From Desmonostoc geniculatum HA4340-LM1 (GTDB lineage Bacteria > Cyanobacteriota > Cyanobacteriia > Cyanobacteriales > Nostocaceae): 45,835 bases of DNA. Both the position numbers and the translations under genes were made by a program. Every line of letters starts with the position of its first letter. Within the stretch, counting starts at the first letter, position 1. Positions 1 to 8,720 of the stretch are shown one piece after another. The stretch spans positions 1 through 45,835 of the forward strand of contig JAHHHB010000054.1 of the NCBI GenBank assembly GCA_019359545.1. Direction: 5' to 3'. The notes under the pieces are model-generated. The model saw only the letters and a program-made list of their open reading frames with translations. It did no database searches and was not told the DNA's origin.

Positions 1-132
1 GGAGTGAAAAGTCAACCTTAAAAGTTATCGCAAAGTGCCAAATTCCAGATTCCAATTCTACGACCCAAATAGACCTAGCGTTCGCAGCTTAAATTCCGAC
101 CCTTTTTTGCGGCGACCTGTACTAAGGAAGCT

Positions 133-1542
133 TTGCCTTTTGATTGGGCAATGTTGCAAAATAATCTCGCAAATGCCTACAGGAATAGAATTAGAGGAGA
201 TAGAGCAGAGAACATCGAAATTGCGATCGCTGCTTACACACATCTGCAAAAGTTGCGACAACAGCGAAATGAATTGCAAAACCGCTATCTACCAGTTGGT
301 TATGGGTTCAAATTTAAATCATTTCAGGCTACTTTAGATGAGAATACAGCCATTATCGAGTGGTACATTCTCAACGATAAAATTTTGGCGTTTTTTATCA
401 AACCTAAAGGAGAAGTCACAGTTTGGCAATCCCAACTCAAAGACCGAGAAACTTTGGAAAATTGGGTAAATCAATATTTGCAGAACTACAACGGGCAAAA
501 AGACCAGTGGCAGAATAGCTTAGGTGAAGAACTCAAAAAATTAGCCTCCATTCTGCACATTGATGAAATATTAACCCAGATACCAAAACACTTCGATAAA
601 CTCATCCTAATTCCTCATCGGTTCCTGCATTTGTTTGCCCTTCATGCAATTCCGGTAAGTCAAAATACTGAAAATTCCCCTTGTCTTCTAGATAAATTTC
701 CTAATGGTGTGAGTTATGCACCCAGTTGTCAACTACTGCAACAAGTACAAAAGCGCGATCGCCCTGATTTTAAATCCCTATTTGCGATTCAAAACCCCAC
801 AGAAGACCTCTCTTTTACTGACTTGGAAGTAGAAAGCATATTATCTTACTTTCCCTTTCCCCACCATCAAGTATTACCCAAAGAACAAGCTACAAAAGCT
901 GCTTTATCTGAAGTAGCATCACGATTAAAAGAAGTGAATTATCTCCACTTTTCTTGTCACGGTTCCTTCAACTTAAATTCTCCACAAAATTCCTGTTTAG
1001 TACTAGCAGATGCTTATGTTTCTCCAGAACTTGCTGATGCTCACCCCGAAAGATATGTAAAAGTATCTAAAGACAAAGCTGTAGATTTAAGTAAATGCCT
1101 GACATTAGGTAATTTGTTTGAGAGAAGTTTCGACTTTAGCCAAACTCGTCTCGTGGTTCTTTCAGCCTGCGAAACTGGATTGATTGACTTCAAGAATACC
1201 AGCGATGAATATATCGGTTTACCTAGTGGGTTTCTCTATGCAGGTAGTAGCAGTGTTGTAAGTAGTTTATGGGCAGTAAACGAATTATCAACATCCTTTC
1301 TGTTGATTAAGTTCATTCAAATTTTGCAGGATGCTACAGTTATGTCAGTACCACTTGCGATGAATCAAGCGCAGCGATGGTTGCGGGATGCTACACAAGA
1401 AGAGTTACAGGAATGGGCAAATAAATTGGCTTTAGATAGCACTAAAAAAGGGAAGATACGTCGTCAAATTAATAAGATGACTGGAGATAAACCATTCGAC
1501 TTTCCTTATCATTGGGCTGCATTTACCGCTGTTGGAAAATAG
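133..1542 (+). CDS. CHAT-domain caspase-like protease, 5'-truncated TPR-CHAT protein
   Basis: The C-terminal two thirds form a CHAT domain, a caspase/separase-fold cysteine peptidase. The catalytic His lies in the HFSCHGSFNL motif and the Cys in VVLSACETGL. The protein ends in the usual FPYHWAAFTAVG motif. Residues 1-40 (DWAMLQNNLANAYRNRIRGD) are the last repeat of the TPR array that normally precedes CHAT in cyanobacteria. Homology begins at about base 118 with the tail of that repeat, and an in-frame stop sits at 76-78. The array upstream is therefore missing. A TTG at 133 or ATG at 151 could start a shortened protein. The residual protein may still be active, because the whole CHAT domain is intact. 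It probably shares a transcript with the small gene that follows 10 bases later. The family call is secure; whether the gene is functional is not. Confidence 0.8.
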   Translation: MPFDWAMLQNNLANAYRNRIRGDRAENIEIAIAAYTHLQKLRQQRNELQNRYLPVGYGFKFKSFQATLDENTAIIEWYILNDKILAFFIKPKGEVTVWQSQLKDRETLENWVNQYLQNYNGQKDQWQNSLGEELKKLASILHIDEILTQIPKHFDKLILIPHRFLHLFALHAIPVSQNTENSPCLLDKFPNGVSYAPSCQLLQQVQKRDRPDFKSLFAIQNPTEDLSFTDLEVESILSYFPFPHHQVLPKEQATKAALSEVASRLKEVNYLHFSCHGSFNLNSPQNSCLVLADAYVSPELADAHPERYVKVSKDKAVDLSKCLTLGNLFERSFDFSQTRLVVLSACETGLIDFKNTSDEYIGLPSGFLYAGSSSVVSSLWAVNELSTSFLLIKFIQILQDATVMSVPLAMNQAQRWLRDATQEELQEWANKLALDSTKKGKIRRQINKMTGDKPFDFPYHWAAFTAVGK

Positions 1543-1552
1543 GAGAATAATC

Positions 1553-1885
1553 ATGTCAGATCATGAAACAACTGTTAATATTTTCGTCCATCTGCTGAAT
1601 ACTCAACCTTCTCTATTTTCAGGAGAAGATAGAATTACACTAATGGAATTGATTCAGAACCAAGCTGATGACATCCAGTCTTTATCGAATGCTATTTCAG
1701 ATTGGCTGTCAGAACATCTTGAAGTAGAAGAGGCTTTAGTAGAATTTGAGGAAATAGGAACAAAAGCGCCAGGGGATAAGCAAGCAAATACAAATATTCC
1801 CAAATACGAAATCGATAAAAAGAATATACTTAATGAGATTCAACAAAGTTTGTCATCTGCTAAGGAGACAAAAAAACCGACTTAG
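1553..1885 (+). CDS. small acidic protein downstream of CHAT protease
   Basis: This is a 110-residue protein of unknown function starting MSDHETTVNIF. The ATG at 1553 is preceded by GGAG at 1541-1544, which makes it a better start than the upstream TTG at 1532 that would overlap the CHAT gene. The first 75 residues are acidic and predicted helical (LFSGEDRITLMELIQNQADD, then ISDWLSEHLEVEEALVEFEE). The tail is polar with a Lys-rich end. No signal peptide or membrane segment is visible. The tight spacing after the CHAT gene suggests co-transcription and a role as partner, substrate or inhibitor of the protease, but this is inference from position only. Confidence 0.65.
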   Translation: MSDHETTVNIFVHLLNTQPSLFSGEDRITLMELIQNQADDIQSLSNAISDWLSEHLEVEEALVEFEEIGTKAPGDKQANTNIPKYEIDKKNILNEIQQSLSSAKETKKPT

Positions 1886-1886
1886 G

Positions 1887-2103
1887 CTAAGAGGTTGTTT
1901 GAAAAGTGGTATGTTGTAATTTTTATCGAAATTATTACCCACCTTATAAAGGGGGGGTAATAAGAAAATCCTGTTCCCTCACGCCACTTGCTTCAAGCCG
2001 GGGAACCCGTCCAACGCAGTGGCTCCCCAATATATCGGGGAGGGTTAGGGTGGGGTAAAAAATATTTGATACATCAATCATGACTTTTCAAACATCCTCT
2101 AAG
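1887..2103. mobile_element. MITE with 21-bp terminal inverted repeats
   Basis: The left end (1887-1907, CTAAGAGGTTGTTTGAAAAG plus T) and the right end (2083-2103) are inverted copies with two mismatches. The 217-base element has no coding capacity. Its interior holds an inverted pair of C-rich and G-rich tracts (TCCCCAATATATCGGGGAGG around 2022-2045). The same interior motif recurs in another element at about 44980-45020. It begins two bases after the stop codon of the preceding gene. Confidence 0.75.
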
Positions 2104-2134
2104 ATCCCCAACTTCTTAAAGAAGTCGGGGATCT
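2102..2134. repeat. imperfect 33-base inverted repeat (hairpin)
   Basis: AGATCCCCAACTTCTT is followed by AAGAAGTCGGGGATCT, with one A/C mismatch in the stem. It abuts the right end of the preceding MITE and lies 31 bases before the next start codon. There is no T-run, so it is not a typical Rho-independent terminator. It resembles dispersed hairpins known in Nostoc genomes. Confidence 0.6.
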
Positions 2135-2164
2135 GGACACCACGACATTTATCTTTATTCTAAA

Positions 2165-3565
2165 ATGGATTATTTTTCAACAGGAAAGGTAGCTTATCCT
2201 AAACTAACTCTCTATGCCTTTCATCTGAAGCATAGCTTAGCGCAAAAACCTAAACAGCCTGTAAAAAATGCCAACGATTTATGGCTAAAATGCCAGCAGC
2301 TTGGTAAACAACTTAGTGTTCCTAAACTAGAAACTTTACCTGAATTCATTGAAGAAGCAAATAATCAAAAAAGTAGCATCACTGGAGAAATTCTGAAAAG
2401 TATTTTCACTTTTACTGGCATCCAACATCAACAAAATCTACACTTAAGCGGTGAAGTTAATCCCCTAGAAATTCACGATACCTACGCCCTTGATTTAACC
2501 TTACGTTATCCCCATCCAGAAGTAAAACTCACTGATTTAAGAGGGCTAAATCCAGATGGTTGCTTACTTTCTAAAAATATCAACGCTTCTCTAGGACAAA
2601 CTCTAGTATTTTTTGCTCAACCTGTAGGAAAAATAGATGATGAACAAGCATTCTCTGATGCTTGTGTCAAAGCATTACTATCAGAAGAAACTTTGCAAAA
2701 AGTAAATATTTCTCGTCAGCATCAAGGACAATTATTAGGTAGTCCGATATTTGAATATAATAATAATGCTGATACTCCTGAAGGACAGTTTCATTTATTA
2801 ATTTGGTTAAATACCGCTTCTGAAACTACAGAATTAGAAAACAAGGGACAATATTATTATCCTTTAATTGACCTTCTTCTTTGCCGCAGTAAAATTATTT
2901 ATGCTCGTTCGGAAGCTATATGGTGTCATAAACAAGCTAGATCAGCCTATGCTGATTTAGAAAAATATAAGCAAGATTTTAAAGAACTAAAAAATCAATC
3001 TATAGATGTAAAATTTTATGAATTCAATCAATGGCTTCAGCAAATACCGGAGATTTCTTTTAATTATGTTGATTATTTAAGAGATTTAGAATTGCACAGA
3101 ACTACGATTCAAACTAATAGCAAAAACTATCGTTTATACCTTGACAAGCTGAATAAAATAGGCATTAATTCAGATAATTTAGCATTTTTGTCCAACTTTC
3201 TGGAACTGGCTGAAGATACCTTTGTCGAACAAATTAACACCAACTTAGCTTATCTTATCCCTGGTCAAAACCTGTTTGACCAGATGATTGCTACAATTCG
3301 CGGCATAGCAGAGGTAGAACAAGCTAAACGCGATCGCTCTTTAGAACGCAAAATCCAAGTACTAGGTACAGCTTTCGGTGGTGGTGCAATAGTTTCTGGC
3401 GTCGTCACCCAACACATAGATAAACCCTTCGCACAAATAAATTTCAATTATCCACTTCATCCCCTGACATTATCCTTGCTATGGAGTTTTCTAGCTACCG
3501 TCTTTTTTGGTTTGGTGGCGTGGTTGGCTACTAAACCTAAACGCAAAAGAACTAAAATAAGGTAA
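2165..3565 (+). CDS. membrane protein with long helical stalk and two C-terminal TM segments
   Basis: This is a 466-residue protein of unknown function. Residues 1-240 are soluble, mixed alpha/beta and without a recognised motif. Residues 250-395 are rich in predicted helix and charged residues. Two hydrophobic segments follow, at about 397-415 (LGTAFGGGAIVSGVV) and 435-456 (LSLLWSFLATVFFGLVAWLA), then a basic KPKRKR tail. A soluble head, a long helix and two C-terminal TM helices recall the layout of CorA-type channels, but the CorA GMN motif is absent, so this is only an architectural comparison. The gene is co-directional with the CHAT unit but separated from it by a MITE and a hairpin. 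A membrane effector paired with a protease is possible but unproven. Confidence 0.7.
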   Translation: MDYFSTGKVAYPKLTLYAFHLKHSLAQKPKQPVKNANDLWLKCQQLGKQLSVPKLETLPEFIEEANNQKSSITGEILKSIFTFTGIQHQQNLHLSGEVNPLEIHDTYALDLTLRYPHPEVKLTDLRGLNPDGCLLSKNINASLGQTLVFFAQPVGKIDDEQAFSDACVKALLSEETLQKVNISRQHQGQLLGSPIFEYNNNADTPEGQFHLLIWLNTASETTELENKGQYYYPLIDLLLCRSKIIYARSEAIWCHKQARSAYADLEKYKQDFKELKNQSIDVKFYEFNQWLQQIPEISFNYVDYLRDLELHRTTIQTNSKNYRLYLDKLNKIGINSDNLAFLSNFLELAEDTFVEQINTNLAYLIPGQNLFDQMIATIRGIAEVEQAKRDRSLERKIQVLGTAFGGGAIVSGVVTQHIDKPFAQINFNYPLHPLTLSLLWSFLATVFFGLVAWLATKPKRKRTKIR

Positions 3566-3631
3566 GTGGGGTGGGGTGAGAACAAGTTATCTCACTCGCG
3601 TTCACAATCCAAAATGGTGTTAACTCAAAAC

Positions 3632-4552
3632 TCATGACTTGCCAAGGCGTTCGTGTAACCAAGCCAAGGCGGCACCCGCAGTTTCAGCTAAAATACTAAC
3701 GAGGCGATATAGAACGATCGCACTGAACACTAAGGCAGCTGGAAACTGGTGTAGCAAAAGTTCATAAGCAGTCGCTTCAAACACACCTAACCCACCAGGC
3801 GCACCGGGAACCACTAACCCCAGCAACCAAGCACAACTAAAAGCCCCCAGCAATAAAGGAATTTGACTCCAATTAAGAGAATTTAGTGCAAAGACAGTTA
3901 AAATAAATCCGATGCCACGCAAACCTAAAAAGCCCAATTCCCCTAATAAAGGTCGTAAGGGATAGCGTTTAATAGTTAAAACCACACTCGGCTGAGTATT
4001 AGGATCGGATTTTTTTGCCTTCAGTTTGTATAAAAAGCGAATCGCTGGGTTTAAAAATCGGGGATGAACTGCACAAAGCACCACAGCTAAACTCAGCAAT
4101 TGGAAGATTTGTACAACAGATGTAGTATTATTCGCTGCAAACTGACTACTGAATAAGATAATGATAATTAAAGCAGCCGTTGCCATCAGTAGCGGTTCTA
4201 GCAAAACGCTTAAGGTGGCTGCACCAGGAGAAACATTGGCATTTTTGGCGGCGAGAATTCGGCCGTAGTAATGCCAAATATTACCGGGTAAATACTTAGC
4301 AATATTAGTTTTTAAATAAACTCGGATAAACTGGGGAGATGACACGGGTTGATTTAACTCTTGTAAAACCCAAGTCCAGATCCAGCCAGCCCAAGTGTGT
4401 GCAAGTAAAGTGACGAGTGTAGCGATCGCCATAATTCCCCATCCTACCCCATCAATGTGGATAGCAGTCACTTCAATCCAATTATCTTTCAGGGCTTTTG
4501 CTAAAAAAAATAGTGTTCCGCCTAAAATTATCCAACGTAAAAATTGCTTCAT
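3632..4552 (-). CDS. lysylphosphatidylglycerol synthase transmembrane (UPF0104/AglD-like) family protein
   Basis: This is a 306-residue integral membrane protein with seven to eight hydrophobic segments and no soluble catalytic domain. It matches the flippase-like LPG_synthase_TM family. The diagnostic C-terminal signature GLVVPGAPGGLGVFEATAYELL is present at about residues 245-266, as is NIAKYLPGNIWHYYGR at about 88-103, both typical of the family. Proteins of this kind are proposed to move lipids or lipid-linked precursors across the inner membrane. The aminoacyl-transferring part of MprF is missing, so lysyl-PG synthesis should not be assumed. The gene stands alone on the minus strand, convergent with the preceding gene. 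The start ATG at 4552 gives the length usual for the family. Confidence 0.85.
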   Translation of the reverse strand: MKQFLRWIILGGTLFFLAKALKDNWIEVTAIHIDGVGWGIMAIATLVTLLAHTWAGWIWTWVLQELNQPVSSPQFIRVYLKTNIAKYLPGNIWHYYGRILAAKNANVSPGAATLSVLLEPLLMATAALIIIILFSSQFAANNTTSVVQIFQLLSLAVVLCAVHPRFLNPAIRFLYKLKAKKSDPNTQPSVVLTIKRYPLRPLLGELGFLGLRGIGFILTVFALNSLNWSQIPLLLGAFSCAWLLGLVVPGAPGGLGVFEATAYELLLHQFPAALVFSAIVLYRLVSILAETAGAALAWLHERLGKS

Positions 4553-4897
4553 GAAATTAGTAATTTAACGGTTACAGGAACAATGGATAAATACCTCAAA
4601 TCTTACTATATATATCAGCTACATATTTAAATATTTTTAATTATTTCAAGGACTATGTAATATTTTTTACCAATCTAGTTTTAAATTATTTTATATCTCT
4701 CTAGAGTTAGATAAAAAGATTATTTTTGTGTTAAATAAAATGTGGCCTGCGCTAGAGGTAAAAGTTGTTTTATTATTCCTATCTTTAATAGAGGTTATTC
4801 AAAAATTAACCAACTAAACAACCAGAATAACGTACTGAACAATACCAATGATTCACCTAAGACTTCTGCTTATTAATACTTTGGTAAGGAGGGCTAC
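4553..4897. other. AT-rich intergenic region between divergent genes
   Basis: This is 345 bases of AT-rich sequence between the divergent membrane-protein and lipoprotein genes. I see no ORF or strong repeat. It must hold promoters for both directions. A full AAGGAGG Shine-Dalgarno sequence at 4886-4892, five bases before the GTG at 4898, fixes the start of the following gene. Confidence 0.6.
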
Positions 4898-5461
4898 GTG
4901 AACGCTGCGATCGCCTTTTTGAAAAAACTACGACTACGCCAAATATTAACAATTTTTCTTGCAGGATTATTGTTAATAGTTAGCACTGCTTGTAGTACAG
5001 GAGATGCTCAAGGTGCAAATCCACAAAATCCTGCTGTACAAGCAGGTGGAGCCAACAATCCTTATAAGAATGGAGGAGACAAATACACTAGAAATCCCGA
5101 TTCCAAAGTAACGAACCTAAAAAACAATCAAGGACGCGACCAAGCTAGCCTACAGCCAAGCTCACTATTAATCGCTACAAATGTTGGAAATAGAGATTCG
5201 GAAATACTTTACCCGGGTGCTGAAACACCAGTAGGTCGAATCAAGAAAGAAGCAGAACTGCCACGTATCACAGACGAGAATTTTCAACAACCAGAACCAG
5301 GTGGTTTGATTCAGAACGAACCTAATGTAGGAAATCGCATTCAAGAACGTCTTGGAACTGTGAAAGAAACTGTTCAAGAAGCTTCCGATTTTTTGAAAGA
5401 CAAGGGAAATGAAGCCAGTTCTAGACCGGAATTACAACGAAATCCAGCCTCAGGCAGATAA
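4898..5461 (+). CDS. small cyanobacterial lipoprotein, paralogue 1
   Basis: The protein has 187 residues and starts at GTG 4898, directed by AAGGAGG five bases upstream. The N-terminus is basic (FLKKLRLRQ), then hydrophobic (ILTIFLAGLLLIVSTAC). It ends in a lipobox-like STAC, so it is predicted to be exported and lipidated at Cys32. The mature part is Asn/Gln/Pro-rich and probably disordered. Near the C-terminus is an amphipathic stretch (NRIQERLGTVKETVQEASDFLKD) of the late-embryogenesis-abundant type. It resembles the next gene in signal sequence, composition and C-terminal helix, so the two are likely tandem paralogues. Function is unknown; a stress or envelope role is only a guess. Confidence 0.8.
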   Translation: MNAAIAFLKKLRLRQILTIFLAGLLLIVSTACSTGDAQGANPQNPAVQAGGANNPYKNGGDKYTRNPDSKVTNLKNNQGRDQASLQPSSLLIATNVGNRDSEILYPGAETPVGRIKKEAELPRITDENFQQPEPGGLIQNEPNVGNRIQERLGTVKETVQEASDFLKDKGNEASSRPELQRNPASGR

Positions 5462-5547
5462 AACTCTGATTTTGTCTTTTGAAATACATTGCAAACGTCA
5501 ACTTAGTTGAAGTTTAAGTTAGTCACAAAAAAGCAAGGAGTAGAACT

Positions 5548-6114
5548 ATGAAAAAAGTAGGTACTTGGTTGAAAAACATTCGTCCGCTGAAACTTTTAAC
5601 TGCTTTTTTAGCAGGAATGTTTCTATTTATGACACAGGCTTGCGCTGCTCCAGGAGTAGCAACACAGCCACCCCAGCCTCGTGCCCAAGCACCGAATGTG
5701 GAACGATACGATCCCACAAAAGATTATCCTCTTTCTTCACCCTCTGGTGGGATAAATAACTTTAGTGATGTAGATCCTAGAGCAAAAGATGAAAAGGCAG
5801 CTAATGACAGAGCTGATGCGCTGGTGAGAAATGCTCAGAAAAACATTGAGCAGAAAAGTGTTGACTCTCGAGAACAATATGTCAAAAATTTCCAACAAGG
5901 TACACCTTTAGGTGAAAGAGTGAAAAACTTGGGTGAAGATATTGGCAGTTCAGCTCAAGAAGTTGGCGAAGGTGTAGCTAAGGGGACTAAGCGAGGAATT
6001 GAAAATATCAAGGGTAATAGCCAGAATGCTGCTGAAGACGTGACGACAAATGTTCAGCGTGGAGCTGAGGGTGCAGGTGACGCAGTGAAAAGGACAGTCA
6101 GAAACATTGATTGA
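5548..6114 (+). CDS. small cyanobacterial lipoprotein, paralogue 2 (LEA-like C-terminus)
   Basis: The protein has 188 residues, with ATG at 5548 preceded by AAGGAG. The signal sequence (WLKNIRPLKLLTAFLAGMFLFMTQACA) closely parallels that of the upstream gene and ends at a lipobox-like TQAC. The mature protein starts with a Pro/Gln-rich linker. It then carries 11-residue-like amphipathic repeats (VKNLGEDIGSSAQEVGEGVA, KRGIENIKGNSQNAAEDV) similar to LEA-type helices. It lies 86 bases after paralogue 1 in the same direction and may be co-transcribed. The two genes look like an old tandem duplication. Exact function is unknown. Confidence 0.8.
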   Translation: MKKVGTWLKNIRPLKLLTAFLAGMFLFMTQACAAPGVATQPPQPRAQAPNVERYDPTKDYPLSSPSGGINNFSDVDPRAKDEKAANDRADALVRNAQKNIEQKSVDSREQYVKNFQQGTPLGERVKNLGEDIGSSAQEVGEGVAKGTKRGIENIKGNSQNAAEDVTTNVQRGAEGAGDAVKRTVRNID

Positions 6115-6292
6115 AATTAGTCAAAATTAGTCGTTAGACTGGTGGCAAAAATCCAGTTTAACAATAAAACAATAAACGCACCGCTCGTCATAATTCTTCA
6201 ACGTGAATTTTGACGAGTTTTAATTTCATAAACAGAATTCAGAATACTCTACCCATTAAGTGATAGAGTTTTAGTAGTGAACAGCACAAATT

Positions 6293-7585
6293 TTATTCGC
6301 TTTTTGTTTTAGCTAAATACCAATTCTGTAGCGCTAACCGTTGAATTTCGCGCCAGGGAATATGATGTTTTCGGGCTAATTCTGCACAATCTTCATACTC
6401 TGGTTGCACGTTAGCAATCATTTTTTCTGCCGATCGCTCTTTCCATGCCACTTTAACGCGGACTTTGCCATATTCAGTTTCCACTTGTTGAATTTCTCGT
6501 TGTAAAATCGAGCGTTGCTGATTAGTTCGGCGAATACCCAAAGTTGTGGTTTCACGAAATATCACCGCTTCACAACTGAGTAAATTTTCTGGATAACAGA
6601 TCGCAGTCAACAAAATTCCTGGACGCGATTTTTTCATAGCGATCGCCACAGTAAAAACATCCAGGGCACCAGCCGCAAACAAGGCCTCAAACACATAGCC
6701 GATCGCTTGAGGATTTAAATCATCAATTTGGGTTTCTAGTACGGATATGGTTTCGAGATTTGAGCTAGTATCGCCAGAATCACTGAAGTCTGACTGTAAA
6801 ATTGCGCTTTCGCCCAGCCAGAGGCGTAGAATATTGGGGATGGGTAAATTTATGGTTCCTGCCCCCAATCCTATCTGGTTGATAGTGATGGGGGGCGGTG
6901 AACCAAATTCTCTTGCTAATGTAGTGGCGATCGCGGCACCTGTCGGTGTCACCAGTTCTCGTTCAATGCCGTTGCTATAAACTGGACAACCCCGCATTTC
7001 CCACAGCTTTAATACCGCTGGTACTGGTACAGCCATTTGACCATGTGCTGCCCTCACAGTGCCGCCACCAGTCGGAAACGCCGAGCAATATAGTAAAGGC
7101 AATCCTTCGTCATTACTCTCAATCCCCAACCAATCCAACCCCAAGCAAGTACCCACAATATCTACAATCGCATCTACAGCCCCCACCTCATGAAAATGAA
7201 CTTTTTCAGGAGAAATGCCATGCACCGCCCCTTCTGCCACAGCTAGCTGCCGGAATACCGCCAAACTCCAAGCTTCTGCCCGTGGTGGCAACCCCGCTTT
7301 GAGAATCATCTGCTCTATTTCTGGCAGATGGCGTGCGTGATGATGAGCGTGTTCGCGATCGTGGTGGTGATGATGATGATGGTCTACTAAATCCACATGA
7401 ACTTTAGTCGCTTGCTGACCATTCCGTTGCACAAATTCTGCTCTTAACTGATATTCCTGTTCAATTCCCAACCCATTAAGTTTTTCAATTAAATACTCCA
7501 CAGGAACACCCGAACTGACCAAAGCACCCAGGCACATATCACCGGAAATTCCTGTCGGACATTGAAGATAAGCGATTTTATTCAT
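6293..7585 (-). CDS. larC: nickel insertion protein LarC (pyridinium dithiocarboxylate mononucleotide nickel chelatase)
   Basis: This is a 430-residue member of the LarC/DUF111 family. LarC inserts nickel into the pincer cofactor (NPN) made by LarB and LarE and used by lactate racemase-type enzymes. Family signatures are CPTGISGDMCLGALVSSGVP at the N-terminus, HFHEVGAVDAIVDIVG near residue 130, and ELVTPTGAAIATTLA near 210. A metal-binding His cluster (DHHHHHHHDREHAHHHARH, about residues 68-86) is prominent. The LarC1 and LarC2 parts are in one continuous frame. No larA, larB or larE lies in the window. The start codon directly abuts a TAGTTAT tandem repeat, and no Shine-Dalgarno sequence is visible. 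Confidence 0.92.
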   Translation of the reverse strand: MNKIAYLQCPTGISGDMCLGALVSSGVPVEYLIEKLNGLGIEQEYQLRAEFVQRNGQQATKVHVDLVDHHHHHHHDREHAHHHARHLPEIEQMILKAGLPPRAEAWSLAVFRQLAVAEGAVHGISPEKVHFHEVGAVDAIVDIVGTCLGLDWLGIESNDEGLPLLYCSAFPTGGGTVRAAHGQMAVPVPAVLKLWEMRGCPVYSNGIERELVTPTGAAIATTLAREFGSPPPITINQIGLGAGTINLPIPNILRLWLGESAILQSDFSDSGDTSSNLETISVLETQIDDLNPQAIGYVFEALFAAGALDVFTVAIAMKKSRPGILLTAICYPENLLSCEAVIFRETTTLGIRRTNQQRSILQREIQQVETEYGKVRVKVAWKERSAEKMIANVQPEYEDCAELARKHHIPWREIQRLALQNWYLAKTKSE

Positions 7586-7676
7586 AGTTATTAGTTATTA
7601 GTTATTAGTCATTGGGCATTAACTTTTCCCCGCGTCTCCCCCATCTCCCCCACTCCCCACTCCCCACCCCCCACCT
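7586..7676. repeat. STRR tandem repeats filling a divergent intergenic region
   Basis: Bases 7586-7611 contain 3.5 copies of the heptamer TAGTTAT. Bases 7630-7676 are a C-rich tract of CTCCCCCA/CTCCCCA units. Together they fill almost all of the 91 bases between the divergent start codons of larC and the Sua5-like gene, leaving little room for ordinary promoters or ribosome-binding sites. Confidence 0.8.
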
Positions 7677-8336
7677 ATGGCAAAAATTTTCCCAGTCCAT
7701 CCGGATAATCCTCAAATTCGCCGAATAGAGGAAATAAAGTCAGCGCTCTCTAGTGGTGCTGTCATGCTTTACCCTACTGATACAGTTTATGCGATCGGTT
7801 GTGATTTGAATGCCAAATCGGCTGTAGAACGAGTGCGGCAAATTAAGCAGCTAGCAAATGATAAACCACTGACATTTTTATGTCCCTCACTTTCAAATGT
7901 GGCAACTTATGCCTTCGTAAGTGACACAGCCTATCGAATTATGAAGCGCCTAATTCCAGGTACATACACGTTTTTGCTCCCAGCTACTAAGTTAGTACCG
8001 CGATTGGTGCAAAGTCCCAAGCGGAAAACTACCGGAATTAGAGTCCCAAACCATACTGTGTGTTTGGCTTTGCTGGAAGCCTTGGGTAATCCGATTATTT
8101 CAACTTCCGCACATGTGCCACCAGATGAAGTAGATAATGGCTTGATTCACATAGATCCAGAGACTATTCAATCGCGGGTAGAGCTATTTGACCGTTTAGA
8201 CAAGTTCGTAGACATAATTGTAGATACTGGCGAGGAACCTACGTATGAAGTGTCTACCATTTTGGATTTAACGGGAGATGAAGCAGTAATGATACGGAGG
8301 GGTTTAGGTTGGGAAGCAGCAGCAGCGTGGGTATAA
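7677..8336 (+). CDS. Sua5/YciO/YrdC-family protein, L-threonylcarbamoyladenylate synthase-like
   Basis: The 219-residue protein has a single YrdC domain. Characteristic segments are GAVMLYPTDTVYAIGCDLNAKSAVERV (residues 28-54), KPLTFLCPSLSNVATYA, PGTYTFLLPAT, TGIRVPNH and NPIISTSAHVP. The family binds dsRNA or nucleotide and, in TsaC/Sua5, makes threonylcarbamoyl-AMP for the t6A modification of tRNA. The sequence looks closer to the YciO branch than to full Sua5, because it lacks the extra C-terminal Sua5 domain. Its TsaC activity is therefore uncertain. The ATG at 7677 follows a C-rich repeat without a recognisable Shine-Dalgarno sequence. Confidence 0.85.
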   Translation: MAKIFPVHPDNPQIRRIEEIKSALSSGAVMLYPTDTVYAIGCDLNAKSAVERVRQIKQLANDKPLTFLCPSLSNVATYAFVSDTAYRIMKRLIPGTYTFLLPATKLVPRLVQSPKRKTTGIRVPNHTVCLALLEALGNPIISTSAHVPPDEVDNGLIHIDPETIQSRVELFDRLDKFVDIIVDTGEEPTYEVSTILDLTGDEAVMIRRGLGWEAAAAWV

Positions 8337-8720
8337 CAATTCAATTTCATCAGCGCACTTCTTGGTTTCGGAAATTGTGATTTAAATAACTCCAGTTTTG
8401 AAATTGTCATAATTAAAGGCGATTGCAGTGGGTATAACAGGATGGTAGCAACACTCGCTAGAGCAAGGCATTTGACAAATTGAAAAAAATGGTGCGTATC
8501 CATTCACTAGCATCAATGTTGTGGTTTGTGGAAGAACCGACACATTGTCATAGCTATAACTCTTTCGTATTTCCTACAGTTTTAAATATGAGCTTTAAAT
8601 CTGAGCATTACATGGGGCAAATCTTAATGGATGAATGCCCAAAGATTCTCCGGCCAAGACTAGCCTCGATGGCTTTGTCTGCGTTGTAATTACGGTGCAA
8701 TACTACTCCCTGGAAAAGTC
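8337..8720. other. intergenic region upstream of the HetZ-family gene
   Basis: This 384-base gap has no convincing gene. A 69-codon ORF at 8480-8689 has no Shine-Dalgarno sequence and no family resemblance. I found no clear NtcA box (GTA-N8-TAC). It probably carries the promoter of the HetZ-family gene. Confidence 0.5.

Noticed and set aside
35..337. ORF overlapping the 5' part of the CHAT gene in another frame
   Set aside because: The CHAT frame shows clear TPR homology across the same bases; this frame shows none.
2165..3565. CorA magnesium channel
   Set aside because: Only the overall layout matches; the GMN signature is missing and the soluble domain is unrelated by eye.
8480..8689. 69-codon ORF upstream of the HetZ-family gene
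   Set aside because: No Shine-Dalgarno sequence, no recognisable family and an unusual composition; it is more likely promoter DNA.
8600..8720. NtcA or HetR operator upstream of the HetZ-family gene
   Set aside because: No GTA-N8-TAC or clear palindromic operator was found; GTA and TAC near 8686-8703 have the wrong spacing.
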